Positions 42,286 to 51,619 of a DNA stretch of 64,000 nucleotides are shown here, piece after piece. Both the position numbers and the translations under genes were made by a program. Source of the stretch: JANYGM01 sp043764015 (GTDB taxonomy: Bacteria > Bacteroidota > Bacteroidia > Cytophagales > Thermonemataceae); NCBI GenBank assembly GCA_043764015.1, contig JAYUKY010000121.1:25687-89686 (forward strand). The letters are read 5' to 3'. Under the pieces are notes generated by a model that saw only the letters and a list, made by a program, of their open reading frames with translations, did not search any database and had not been told where the DNA came from. Each line of letters opens with the position of its first letter. Within the stretch, counting starts at the first letter, position 1.

Positions 42286-42777
42286 ATGAAAAAAATAGCC
42301 TTAATCTTTATTTTATTTATTTCTGTTAGTTTGCCACTAATAGCGCAAACAGACAAAATAGATAGACTTTCTGATAAAGTTGATAAACTTTCAGACCAAA
42401 TGGCAGAACTTGCCAAACAACAAGCAGAATTCACTAAGCAAATGACTGAAGTCAATAAACAACTCGTAGAACTTGCTAAACAACAAGCTGTTACCAATAC
42501 GGAAATCAAAGGTTTAGACAAACGCCTAGATACGCAAACACTCTTTATTCTTGGGATTTTTGCGGGGATTTTTGGAATGATAGGTTTTGTAATGTGGGAT
42601 AAAAGAACAATCACTAAACCATTTGAAGAAAAAGCAAATGAACTCAAAATAGCAATAGCATTACTCCAAGAAAAGGAGCTAAAATTAGAAGAAAGAGAAC
42701 TAAAACACGAAGAAAAAACAGAAGCATATTTTAAAAAAATAGCCCAAATAGATGCTCGTTTTGCAGGGATTTTATAA
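42286..42777 (+). CDS. Coiled-coil membrane protein (paralogue 2)
   Basis: 163 residues with the same plan as the gene at 40624-41073: signal peptide (VSLPLIA-QT), heptad coiled coil with repeated AELAKQQAEFTKQMTEVNKQ units, a membrane helix (FILGIFAGIFGMIGFVMW), a DKR motif and Pro, a Glu/Lys coiled coil and the end DARFAGIL. Similar ends (DLAGLA / RFAGIL) and WDxK/R motifs show shared descent. It is a likely membrane-spanning scaffold or anchor; no function is known. Confidence 0.72.
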   Translation: MKKIALIFILFISVSLPLIAQTDKIDRLSDKVDKLSDQMAELAKQQAEFTKQMTEVNKQLVELAKQQAVTNTEIKGLDKRLDTQTLFILGIFAGIFGMIGFVMWDKRTITKPFEEKANELKIAIALLQEKELKLEERELKHEEKTEAYFKKIAQIDARFAGIL

Positions 42778-42790
42778 CATTTCAAATCTA

Positions 42791-42829
42791 AAAAAAAGCC
42801 ACTTTGAAAATCATCAAAGTGGCTTTTTT
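42791..42829. terminator. Bidirectional terminator
   Basis: AAAAAAGCCACTTTG / CAAAGTGGCTTTTTT stem between the converging coiled-coil gene and the large DUF5724 gene. Confidence 0.85.
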
Positions 42830-42850
42830 GTATTCATTCACAACTCAAAA

Positions 42851-45800
42851 TCATTTCAGTTGGCTCAAAATAGTAGGGTCTTGGATTTCGTTGTCTTTGG
42901 CTAAAAGCAAGATTTTTGATATTATCTCTGCTGTTTTTGGGTCTTCGTCCAAAAATGGTAAAAACATTTTTCCTCTGTGTTGTGAGTGAACAGGCAAAAT
43001 AAACAACGTACTTGATGCTACTTTGTGCGCAATAGCACTTCCCAAATGCACAGAATAATCTCCTTTTGTGCCTTTGATAAGGGCGTGAAAGCCTTTTATT
43101 TCCACGTTGGTAACCTTGAAAAGGCGCATAGTTTCACGTACAAGCGCAGAACGTAGCTCAATACTTGACTGGCTCGTTTCTGGGTCTACCTCGCCCACGT
43201 GTGCCACAGACACCACCAAATCAATATCTCGCATTACTTCTGAAAAAATACGCTTATCCAGTTGCTCAAATGGCACATTTTTCCACGTTTTTTTGTCAAT
43301 AAACTCAATAGTTTCCAGTGTTGGGCTTTCTACATCAGAAGGAGAAAACCAATCAGCCATAGCATACATTTTGGCAATAATTCCCTCTTTGTGGAAGACT
43401 TTTTGCAGTCCTTCTTGGTAATCTACAGTCCAACCTTGTCCTTTCAAAAGTGCCACAGTCTTGCGTGGTTGCACTTGATGCCCCGCATACCTACGTGAGA
43501 GAGCTTTTTCTTTCAATTCATCTGCAGTTGGAATGTATAACTCCCTAAAAATCTGTTTGAAAGGTTGTTTTATTTCATTTTCAAAGCAATATTTTTGATA
43601 ATCAGCCCAATTTTTATCTTCATACAAATCAATACAATGCGCAATTTGGATAGTTTGAGAAGGTTTTGAAGTTTTTTTATTAGGAGAAATCAGTTCTCCA
43701 TCTTTCCAAAAACCTAAAGAAAAACCTGTTTTATTATCCGTTTTCAACACTAATTTTCTTAGCATTGGCGACACAACTGGGTGATTCATCAAATTAGTAA
43801 TTTCTGACAAAGTAAACGCATCACCATTTATCATAGCTGCCTCCAAACTCTTACGAGTGCGTTTATATTGGTCATTGAGCGTTTTGTTAAACTCTTTCAA
43901 CTCAATAATTGCAGGTTCTTTTTTGAGCGTATCAGGAATACTTTTCAGCGGTTTTTCTGCTTTAAAACACTCAATACTAGCTTTTCCGTCTTCATCAACA
44001 ATCAAACTAATAGTAGTTTCTCCAAAAGTAAGGGCTTTTGCTCTGCTGATAATATCTATTGCTTCCTGCGTTTCCATTGCCCACGTAAGCCTAATTGGGT
44101 CAGAAAAACCAGCTGTACGAGCCAAATTATCCATAGCAATACGCACCGCAAGTCCTTCACTAGCTTGCCTTTGTGAGCCAAATTGTTTGCTTTCTTTTTT
44201 GAATTTCTGCAAAAACTGATACCTTGTAAGTACCTCTTTATCAGGGTTTTTCTTGTTCAACGCTACAAGTCCGTACACACGCAAATAATCCTGATTACGC
44301 TTTTCTACAACTCTTTTGGTGATTTCTTCAATGCCAACATTTCCCAAAATAACATCTGCATAAAGTTTGGCACGAGTATGCCCATTTCCGTCAGAAATAT
44401 ACTTTGCAGACTCATAAAGTAGTTTCCAGCGTTCCGCACCCAAGGATTTGTAGATAGCCTCAAACCAATCTCTATCTACTGCGCCCTCTTTAAAATCCGA
44501 AATTTCCACTTGTGAATATTTAGAAATTTCTGTTTCTGTTTCTTCAGAATGATAACCATTTGCGTGTGCGTGAAGCCACCAAACTGCCTGCGACATATCT
44601 TTCCAGCCAAGATTTGCCTCTGTGTATTTTAGCCATTGTGGCGCATACATTGCTGCCTCTACAAGGCGTTTTTCAGTAAGTTTTGAGGCTTTTGTTTTTT
44701 CGTCAAAATCTTTTTGAGTTTCTGTTAAAACCAAATTTGGGGTTGCACTATTCAAAGAATCATCTTCTGTTGATTTGTCTTCTTTTGCTGATTTTTTGGT
44801 TGATTTTTTTGTTACTTTTTCTGTTGAGATTTCAGCAGAATTTGAAGGAGTTTTTGCAAGAATTTCGCAACGCTTTAAAAGTGTGCTCAAAATCTCTTTT
44901 TTGCTGTATTCTGTGTTCCCCCAACTAGAAATATAACCTCTATTGAGCGTATCTTTACCCAAACCAAGCAAAATATTGACAAAATTATCCATTCCATAAA
45001 TCACTTGCAAGTTTTTAGCAAGATTGGTAACAGACGTAGAAGAATCACCACGTTTTAGTTCTATTTCTAAAATGCGGTTGCGTGCAATATCCGTAAACTC
45101 ATTCAAAAATGGGAAGTCTTCTACTAAAACAGCCGTTTGATGATACGCTTTTTTACGTTCTGAAAGTTTACTGGTAAGTTCAGAAATAAAATCATCTTTC
45201 ATCACACGAGCAAAAAGTTCATTTTTCGTAATCAGCCCCAAACTATAAGCACGAGCATTATTATGAGGTGTAGCAATGTAACTTGCCCAATCTTTGTATT
45301 CTTTTGGTACAGTTTCATTTTTCCACTTGTCAAGTTGCCAAAAAGCCTTAAACTGCTCATCAGACATACTTAAAGCATTATCAGAATAGGCACTAAAAAC
45401 CACATTCATAGCAGAAATATTGCGCCAAGTGTATTCGTAGGTACTCCAACGTGTTTTTTCAACACAAACCTTTTGCATTTCGTCTTTGTCAATGCCTGCA
45501 AATAAAGTGCGTACAAAACCTTCCAAAAACTCAATTTTATTAGCATAATTATTTTTATTTTGGAAGATATTTAAAATCTGCAAAATAGGATTATTCCAAT
45601 AATACTCACCTAGTTTAGGGATTTTAGGAATAAACACTTTTTCATTGATGCTTTTAATAGTTTTAGGAAAAACTGTCTTTAAAGTTTGCACTACTTCTGC
45701 TTTTTCAGCATCAGTTCTGTCGTCATCTTCGTCATCATCTTCATAGTCCTCAAGGTCTGCTTCGTCCTCTTCTTCGTCTAACTCTTCTTTCAAATCTTTT

Positions 45801-48187
45801 CCCAAAAGAATTAAAAACAAATCAAGTTCTGTGAGTTTTGAGTCTTCAAACCATTTTTTCCAGACATCAGCCAACGGATAATTATTAAAATTCTCCTCAT
45901 CTGTGAAAGTTTCCCCTTCTTTTGCACGTCTAAGTTGGTTAAAATTATTGCCCAAAAGCACCGTAGTCATAGAATTGTCCCAATTTTCGTAGGAATATTC
46001 AAAATTTTTGTGCTTATTATAGATTTTTTCCAAATCTTTGAAGGCTTTTTCAATATTTTCAGGCGTTTGACTCAACCCAAAAGGATTTTTTGCAGTTTTG
46101 ACAAAATAATCTCCTGTTTCCTTTTTATTGACCACAGGCACAACAATAGGCGTTTTGTCTTGCGCATCATATAAACCATAACCATTTTCTGCACTATAAT
46201 CTAGCGTAGCATCACCAGAAAGCAGATTATCAACCATAATCTTCTCTTGTGCAGTTATTTTAGGGTTTTCAGAGAACTTTGTAGCTGCTTTTTCTATCCA
46301 ATCTTTTGGTAAAACCTTTGTTTTTTTGATTTGAGTAAGCAAATCAATTCCTGCCAAACGCTGTTCTGCATTGCCTTTAAGCACATTTTCCGTAGATTCT
46401 TGCAATATTTCAGGCGAAAGTTTCAGAAAAATTTGTATCACAGATTTACGCAAATCAGCCGACTTTCTGCCCAGCATTTCCTCAAAAATAGCAATTTCTT
46501 TTTCTTCAATTTTGCAGTTAGCAAGCACTCTCATAGATGCATCACGTATGCTAGAAGAGCGGTCTTTGACAATTTTGATGGCAAAATCACGTTGAAAAGT
46601 GCTTACAGGCTCACGTTTTTTGTTTTCATCATAGCTCCATCTGTTATAATAATCACCCAAAATGCTACTTGTAACGCTTTCACGTTGCGAAATTTCCATA
46701 TTATCAAAATGCGCCAAAATCTTATTTTTTTCTGTTTCATCGTCAAAATCAGTAAGATAAACCATATTTTCCAAAATATTACTTTTGTTAAAAGTAATAT
46801 TTAGCCAAGAAAAAACCTGACTTTCAAAGATTTTCGTTTTTTCAGAGATTTCTTTATTTTTTTTCTCTAAAATATCAAAAATTTCCACTCTTTTGTTTGC
46901 TTTTTTGCCGCCATAATTATTATTCAAAAAATCCTTCATAGGGATTTCATTATTCCATCTTAGCAAATCCATTGCAGACGAAAAAACCGCCAAATGAGGA
47001 AATTCTAGGCATTTTAGGGCATATTTGATATTGATTTCTTGGAAATTTATTTGTTTCACAAAATTCAAAACAAGCAATATTTTTTCTGTATTTTTGCCTT
47101 TAATTGCTTCATCAGCAATGTGTTCTAAAAGTGGATAGGTTTTTTCCACATCATAGACACTTTGCGCCCATAAAAGCATATAAATTTCTGCATTATCTTT
47201 GCTCGCAAGCGCACTCACGAAGGACGCAGATTTAATTGTAAGCGGTTTTGCGTGAGTAATTTCACCTAAAAACTTGTCTGCAAGCTCCATAAAACGAATA
47301 ACGGTACTTTCTTTTTGCGCTTCCAGTCCTAAGCCCACCCACACATCTAAGGCACGCACCACAGATGAAAATCTAGTTAGTTTTTCCCTGATAATCAGCG
47401 AGATAAAGCGTTTCATTGCGCCCAAAGAAGTTTCGTCTAGACTTTCCAAAATAGTCTGTCTAAGCCCTTCTTGGCGTTGTGCGGCAAGTAAAAGTTTCTC
47501 TATTGCTTCCCAAGCCGCTTCATTTTCAGAGATAAGCATAGCCTTAATGATATAATGGCTTACTTTTGCAGTGGCGTGGCGGTTGTAGGCAATATCCAAG
47601 AAAAGTGGCAGAACAGTTTTATCTTTTTGATTGATGGCAGCCGCCCAAAGTTGGTGAATGCCCGCATTCCCAGTATAAACGACATTGTTATAAATGGCGT
47701 ATTCTGCCAGCGTGAGGTCGTGGGTAAGGTAATTATTAAGTTTTGTGATTGAATTTAGTTGGTTCTCAAAATGCACTTTTTCAAGGTTTGGCGCACGGTA
47801 AGAACGGCGTGTGTAGCCTTGTTGGAAAGCCATTTTAGGGAATATTTCCATTGCATCTTTGATGTATTTGGCTTTTTCTTCACCAAAAAAATATACCCAA
47901 AGTGCCTTATTTTCGTCCCAAAAGTTGTTTTTGGACGCATCACGGATTTGAATAATACGCAAATAGCGTTTTGAGGTTTGCGTAATGTACTCGTAATAGT
48001 TGTGGGTGGAGTCATTTGGCTTATCACGCAGGGCAGGAACGCCATTTAAGAAAATTAAACCTAACTCTATTTGGGTTTTAGAGAGTTTTGAGTAATCTTT
48101 TTTTGCTTCAAATTTCTGCAATTCCTTGTAGAAATCTTCCGTTTTGTTTTTGAGTAATTTTGTTTCTAAAAATGCTTGAACGTCCAT
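42851..48187 (-). CDS. Giant DUF5724/DUF4132 (MolR-like) protein
   Basis: 1778 residues, cytoplasmic, no signal peptide. The N-terminal two thirds are helical HEAT-like repeats. An Asp/Glu run (about residues 796-825) and a Lys/Ser/Thr-rich linker (near 1125) interrupt them. The C-terminus has the DUF4132/DUF5724 signature: GSQRQASEGLAVRIAMDNLA, RRYAGHQVQPRKTVALLKGQ, FSEVMRDIDLVVSVAHVGEV, YSVHLGSAIAHK and LPVHSQHRGKMFLPFLDEDP. E. coli relatives are YehI and MolR. Relatives often lie beside MoxR-ATPase/VWA genes, in systems proposed by others to act in conflict or stress; no such partner is here. The substrate is unknown. Confidence 0.82.
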   Translation of the reverse strand: MDVQAFLETKLLKNKTEDFYKELQKFEAKKDYSKLSKTQIELGLIFLNGVPALRDKPNDSTHNYYEYITQTSKRYLRIIQIRDASKNNFWDENKALWVYFFGEEKAKYIKDAMEIFPKMAFQQGYTRRSYRAPNLEKVHFENQLNSITKLNNYLTHDLTLAEYAIYNNVVYTGNAGIHQLWAAAINQKDKTVLPLFLDIAYNRHATAKVSHYIIKAMLISENEAAWEAIEKLLLAAQRQEGLRQTILESLDETSLGAMKRFISLIIREKLTRFSSVVRALDVWVGLGLEAQKESTVIRFMELADKFLGEITHAKPLTIKSASFVSALASKDNAEIYMLLWAQSVYDVEKTYPLLEHIADEAIKGKNTEKILLVLNFVKQINFQEINIKYALKCLEFPHLAVFSSAMDLLRWNNEIPMKDFLNNNYGGKKANKRVEIFDILEKKNKEISEKTKIFESQVFSWLNITFNKSNILENMVYLTDFDDETEKNKILAHFDNMEISQRESVTSSILGDYYNRWSYDENKKREPVSTFQRDFAIKIVKDRSSSIRDASMRVLANCKIEEKEIAIFEEMLGRKSADLRKSVIQIFLKLSPEILQESTENVLKGNAEQRLAGIDLLTQIKKTKVLPKDWIEKAATKFSENPKITAQEKIMVDNLLSGDATLDYSAENGYGLYDAQDKTPIVVPVVNKKETGDYFVKTAKNPFGLSQTPENIEKAFKDLEKIYNKHKNFEYSYENWDNSMTTVLLGNNFNQLRRAKEGETFTDEENFNNYPLADVWKKWFEDSKLTELDLFLILLGKDLKEELDEEEDEADLEDYEDDDEDDDRTDAEKAEVVQTLKTVFPKTIKSINEKVFIPKIPKLGEYYWNNPILQILNIFQNKNNYANKIEFLEGFVRTLFAGIDKDEMQKVCVEKTRWSTYEYTWRNISAMNVVFSAYSDNALSMSDEQFKAFWQLDKWKNETVPKEYKDWASYIATPHNNARAYSLGLITKNELFARVMKDDFISELTSKLSERKKAYHQTAVLVEDFPFLNEFTDIARNRILEIELKRGDSSTSVTNLAKNLQVIYGMDNFVNILLGLGKDTLNRGYISSWGNTEYSKKEILSTLLKRCEILAKTPSNSAEISTEKVTKKSTKKSAKEDKSTEDDSLNSATPNLVLTETQKDFDEKTKASKLTEKRLVEAAMYAPQWLKYTEANLGWKDMSQAVWWLHAHANGYHSEETETEISKYSQVEISDFKEGAVDRDWFEAIYKSLGAERWKLLYESAKYISDGNGHTRAKLYADVILGNVGIEEITKRVVEKRNQDYLRVYGLVALNKKNPDKEVLTRYQFLQKFKKESKQFGSQRQASEGLAVRIAMDNLARTAGFSDPIRLTWAMETQEAIDIISRAKALTFGETTISLIVDEDGKASIECFKAEKPLKSIPDTLKKEPAIIELKEFNKTLNDQYKRTRKSLEAAMINGDAFTLSEITNLMNHPVVSPMLRKLVLKTDNKTGFSLGFWKDGELISPNKKTSKPSQTIQIAHCIDLYEDKNWADYQKYCFENEIKQPFKQIFRELYIPTADELKEKALSRRYAGHQVQPRKTVALLKGQGWTVDYQEGLQKVFHKEGIIAKMYAMADWFSPSDVESPTLETIEFIDKKTWKNVPFEQLDKRIFSEVMRDIDLVVSVAHVGEVDPETSQSSIELRSALVRETMRLFKVTNVEIKGFHALIKGTKGDYSVHLGSAIAHKVASSTLFILPVHSQHRGKMFLPFLDEDPKTAEIISKILLLAKDNEIQDPTILSQLK

Positions 48188-48357
48188 TGATTTAGGTGAA
48201 ATTTTGGAGTGAGATAAGAAATAGAATTGTTACTAAAAATCTATTGCTGTTTACGAAAATTTCTTGTTTTTGTTGTAAGAATTTTGGAAATTGTTTTATT
48301 ATTTTTAAACTTTATTTTCGTTTATTTCGTTTGTAAAGAAATAAATAATAAATTTTT

Positions 48358-48807
48358 ATGGAAAATATCACACAAAAAGAACAGGAAATTGCACTTATTT
48401 CCCTCAAATCTTTTGCTGAAATGAGTAAAAACCTCATTGGACAGCAGGAAATTCATTTATTAGACGAACAAAACAAACAACTTTTAATTATTCCTACAAA
48501 AGCTTTCTTTTTGCTACAATCTATTGTGGTGGCTATGTCAGAGAATAAAAATGTGTCTTTATTAGAAACAGAAAAGGAAATGACCACGCAACAAGTGGCT
48601 GATTTATTGCAAATTTCACGTCCTTCTCTCATAAAATTATTGACAAAAAACGTAATTCCGTACAAAAATGTAGGTAAACATAGGCGAATACTTCTCAATG
48701 ATGTGCTTATTTATCAGGAAAAACAAAAACAAAAACAGAAAGAAAAAACAAGAAAAGGTCTTGATTTTCTGACAAAACAAGCACAAAAACTTAATCTAGG
48801 CTACTAA
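48358..48807 (+). CDS. Helix-turn-helix (excisionase-type) antitoxin-like protein
   Basis: 149 residues. An N-terminal helical region is followed by an excisionase-family HTH: MTTQQVADLLQISRPSLIKL (about 78-97) and IPYKNVGKHRRILLNDVLIY, then a basic tail (KEKTRKGLDFLTKQAQKL). Its stop codon is immediately followed by the ATG of a PIN-domain gene, so the pair looks like a toxin-antitoxin operon in which this protein represses the promoter and neutralises the nuclease. The assignment rests on gene order and fold type. Confidence 0.78.
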   Translation: MENITQKEQEIALISLKSFAEMSKNLIGQQEIHLLDEQNKQLLIIPTKAFFLLQSIVVAMSENKNVSLLETEKEMTTQQVADLLQISRPSLIKLLTKNVIPYKNVGKHRRILLNDVLIYQEKQKQKQKEKTRKGLDFLTKQAQKLNLGY

Positions 48808-49389
48808 ATGACGAACTTACAAAAGTTTGAGGAAGAGATGATTGTTGTGCTTGATGCTTGTGTTTTGTACTCTGCGCCGTTAAGAGATTTTTTGCTATAC
48901 ATAGCTGAAATAGAGTTATATCAACCCAAATGGACAATAATTTTACAAGATGAATGGTTTAGAAATCTACTGAAAAATAGAGCAGATATATCAGAAAATG
49001 CTCTTCTTAGAACCATAAAAGTAATGAATTACGCCTTTCCTAATGCACTTGTAAAAGATTTTGAAAGTTTAATTGAAAATATTGTTTTGCCAGACCCTGA
49101 TGACCGTCACGTAGTTGCGTGTGCCATAAAAGCCAATGCCAAACAAATTGTTACTTTCAATTTAAAAGATTTTCCTGCAAAAACACTCGCAACTTACAAT
49201 TTAAAAGCAATTCACCCAGATAAATTTATCATTGATTTGTTGGAGATAAACCCACAAAAAGTAGTACAAGCGTTCAAATATCAAGTTTCATCATTAAGAA
49301 ATCCACCGCTTTCTGAGGAAAAAGTATTAGAAAAATTGGAAATATGTGGTTTGGTGCAATCCTTAAAACTATTGAAAACTCTTTTATAA
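48808..49389 (+). CDS. PIN-domain ribonuclease, toxin of the HTH-PIN pair
   Basis: 193 residues. Acidic PIN residues are visible in IVVLDACVLYSAPLRD (Asp near residue 15), LQDEWFRN and LPDPDDRHVVACAIKANAKQ, followed by IVTFNLKDFP. The ATG at 48808 abuts the antitoxin stop; an internal ATG at 48838 (MIVVLDA) would give a more usual PIN start. The C-terminal 60 residues are a helical extension (NPQKVVQAFKYQVSSLRNPP). It is larger than VapC toxins. Cleavage of RNA is inferred. Confidence 0.8.
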   Translation: MTNLQKFEEEMIVVLDACVLYSAPLRDFLLYIAEIELYQPKWTIILQDEWFRNLLKNRADISENALLRTIKVMNYAFPNALVKDFESLIENIVLPDPDDRHVVACAIKANAKQIVTFNLKDFPAKTLATYNLKAIHPDKFIIDLLEINPQKVVQAFKYQVSSLRNPPLSEEKVLEKLEICGLVQSLKLLKTLL

Positions 49390-49418
49390 CAAAATTTTTT
49401 TTGGTATGATTATTGTTA

Positions 49419-49426
49419 TATATTTG
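49419..49426 (+). promoter_or_regulatory. -7 box TATATTTG
   Basis: Exact consensus 33 bases before the ATG at 49460; it supports that start over an in-frame ATG at 49406. Confidence 0.5.
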
Positions 49427-49459
49427 CAAAAATTATCTCTCACAAACCCCCAAATCACA

Positions 49460-50182
49460 ATGAAAAAAGCACTTTTTCCCCTTTTATTTCTTTGCTTTTT
49501 GCTGACAAATCTCGCAAAAGCACAAGACACAACCGCCACAAAATGCAATAAAAAAGCAGATGATTGCTCGTCTGAATGTTCCTCTGACAAACCAAAATTT
49601 TTCCATAATATTGCGCTTGGTGTGCAGTTTTTGGAGCTTGGCAATCTTAACACAAAACTCAAAGATGCAGGCTTTAATGAGGCATACACAATGCCAATGA
49701 CCTTTGTTATATCAGGTGGTGTAACAAATGGTAAACACGTTTTGGGTGGGTCTTTTGCTATGACAAATAGCAAAAACAAGAGTAACAACCAATTAACAGC
49801 AGTGAACCTGACACGTTTTGATGCTTATTACGGTTATGCGCTGAAACTCTCCAATAGGTTTACATTTTTGCCCACAATAGGAATAGGCGGAACAGAAAAC
49901 CGTATGACACTACAAAAATCTGCGAGTAATGTAACGCTCACGAGTGCGCTTGCAGGCTCGCTCACGAGTACAACGCTCACGAGTCAAAGTATGGGTGCAG
50001 TTTTGGGTACGAAATTTATTTTTAAGATGAATAAAAACAAGAGAAATGTTGTTTCTCTTAATCTAAACTATTATTTGCCTGTTTATGACTACAACTGGCG
50101 TGCCAACGGACAAGATATAAGTGATGTTCCAAAAGCTAATTTTGGAGGTTTTACGGCTACACTAGGCTTTGGAATATTTTAA
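49460..50182 (+). CDS. Secreted outer-membrane beta-barrel-like protein
   Basis: 240 residues with a signal peptide (TNLAKA-QD), then a short Cys/Lys/Asp-rich region (CNKKADDCSSECSSDKPK) and alternating strands such as FHNIALGVQFLEL, VISGGVTNGKHVLGGSFAM, FTFLPTIGIGG, NVVSLNLNYYLPVY and the last strand FGGFTATLGFGIF ending in Phe, as in outer-membrane barrels. Residues about 158-176 (TLTSALAGSLTSTTLTS) come from a 12-bp unit (ACGCTCACGAGT) repeated three times. The function is unknown. Confidence 0.65.
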   Translation: MKKALFPLLFLCFLLTNLAKAQDTTATKCNKKADDCSSECSSDKPKFFHNIALGVQFLELGNLNTKLKDAGFNEAYTMPMTFVISGGVTNGKHVLGGSFAMTNSKNKSNNQLTAVNLTRFDAYYGYALKLSNRFTFLPTIGIGGTENRMTLQKSASNVTLTSALAGSLTSTTLTSQSMGAVLGTKFIFKMNKNKRNVVSLNLNYYLPVYDYNWRANGQDISDVPKANFGGFTATLGFGIF

Positions 50183-50198
50183 GGTTTTTCAGCAAAAT

Positions 50199-50231
50199 AA
50201 CTCTCCAAAAGTTTAAAACTTTTGGAGAGTT
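50199..50231. repeat. 33-bp palindrome AACTYTCCAAAAGTTT family (copy 4), likely terminator
   Basis: Identical in sequence to copy 2 at 29391-29423 and again placed between converging genes (barrel protein and enolase). Confidence 0.8.
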
Positions 50232-50245
50232 TAAAAGCCATTTCT

Positions 50246-51523
50246 CTAAAATTTATCCGCAGGAAAATACGCCATTTCTCCTAATTCTTCCTCAATTCTA
50301 AGTAATTGGTTGTATTTTGCCATACGGTCGGAGCGGGACGCAGAGCCAGTTTTTATTTGTCCAGTATTCAACGCAACCGCCAAATCAGCAATAATATTAT
50401 CTTCAGTTTCTCCAGAACGGTGCGACATAATGCTTTTATACTTATTTTTATGTGCCAAATTTACAGTATTGATGGTTTCTGTGAGTGAACCAATTTGATT
50501 TACTTTTACCAAAATACTGTTTGCAATGCCTTCTGTGATACCTCTTTGTAGTTTTTCTACATTTGTAACAAACAAATCATCACCAACTAACTGCACTTTG
50601 TTGCCTATGAGCGTAGTTTGTTCTTTCCAACCTGTCCAGTCATCTTCGTCCATTCCATCTTCAATAGAAATAATAGGATATTTATTTACCCAATCTTTCC
50701 AATAGTGCGCCATTTGGCTAGAAGTGAGTTTTTCACCAGAAGATTTTTTGAAATGATACATTTTTTCTTCTGCGTTATAAAATTCAGAACTTGCAGCATC
50801 AATGGCAATAAAAATGTCTTCACCAGGTCTGTAACCTGCTTTTTCAATAGCAATTAAAACAATTTGGATAGCTTCTTCATTTGATTTGATATTTGGTGCA
50901 AAACCACCTTCATCACCCACATTAGTAGAAAAACCCTTGTCTTTCAATACTTTTTTTAGATGATGAAAAACCTCCGTACCCATACGCAAGGCGTGTGAGA
51001 AAGATTTTGCTTTGGTTGGCATCACCATAAACTCTTGAAAATCAATAGAGTTATCAGCGTGGCTTCCTCCATTCAAAATATTCATCATAGGTACAGGCAA
51101 CGTATTGGCACTTACGCCACCCACATACCTAAAAAGTGACTGATGCAAATTGTTGGCAGCAGCCCTCGCCACCGCAAGAGAAACGCCTAAAATAGCGTTT
51201 GCACCTAGTTTCGCTTTGTTTGGCGTGCCATCAAGGGCAATCATTGTTTTATCTATGAGATTTTGCTCAAAAACCGACATTCCCACAAGTGCAGGCGCAA
51301 TAAGCGTATTTACGTTATTTACAGCGTTGAGAACGCCTTTTCCCATATAAATATTTTTGTCGTCATCTCTAAGCTCTACGGCTTCATATTTACCAGTTGA
51401 TGCGCCACTCGGAACGGCTGCACGCCCTAAAAAGCCTTCAGAAGTGATTACATCAACTTCTACGGTTGGGTTGCCACGAGAATCTAAGATTTGGCGGGCA
51501 AATATTTTTTGGATTTTTGTCAT
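50246..51523 (-). CDS. eno: Enolase
   Basis: Converts 2-phosphoglycerate to phosphoenolpyruvate in glycolysis. 425 residues, full length. Visible are ARQILDSRGNPTVEVDV, the metal ligands in ISIEDGMDEDDW and VGDDLFVTN, catalytic residues around GDEGGFAPN and ILVKVNQIGS, and the signature SHRSGETEDNIIADLAVALN. On the upstream side, within 15 bases of the start, lies a large palindrome (51538-51616), so the 5' leader may be structured. Confidence 0.97.
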   Translation of the reverse strand: MTKIQKIFARQILDSRGNPTVEVDVITSEGFLGRAAVPSGASTGKYEAVELRDDDKNIYMGKGVLNAVNNVNTLIAPALVGMSVFEQNLIDKTMIALDGTPNKAKLGANAILGVSLAVARAAANNLHQSLFRYVGGVSANTLPVPMMNILNGGSHADNSIDFQEFMVMPTKAKSFSHALRMGTEVFHHLKKVLKDKGFSTNVGDEGGFAPNIKSNEEAIQIVLIAIEKAGYRPGEDIFIAIDAASSEFYNAEEKMYHFKKSSGEKLTSSQMAHYWKDWVNKYPIISIEDGMDEDDWTGWKEQTTLIGNKVQLVGDDLFVTNVEKLQRGITEGIANSILVKVNQIGSLTETINTVNLAHKNKYKSIMSHRSGETEDNIIADLAVALNTGQIKTGSASRSDRMAKYNQLLRIEEELGEMAYFPADKF

Positions 51524-51537
51524 ATTTTAAAAAAAAA

Positions 51538-51616
51538 TTCGTGGTTTGTGTCCCCACAAACCACAATTAGGTAGTACAATAATGCGTTTGTGATTTATGG
51601 GGACACAAACCACGAA
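51538..51616. repeat. Palindrome TTCGTGGTTTGTGTCCCCA upstream of eno
   Basis: TTCGTGGTTTGTGTCCCCA (51538-51556) and its exact complement at 51598-51616, with an extra inner ACAAACCACAA half. It is a long hairpin immediately before the eno start codon on the sense strand. Confidence 0.8.
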
Positions 51617-51619
51617 GAT

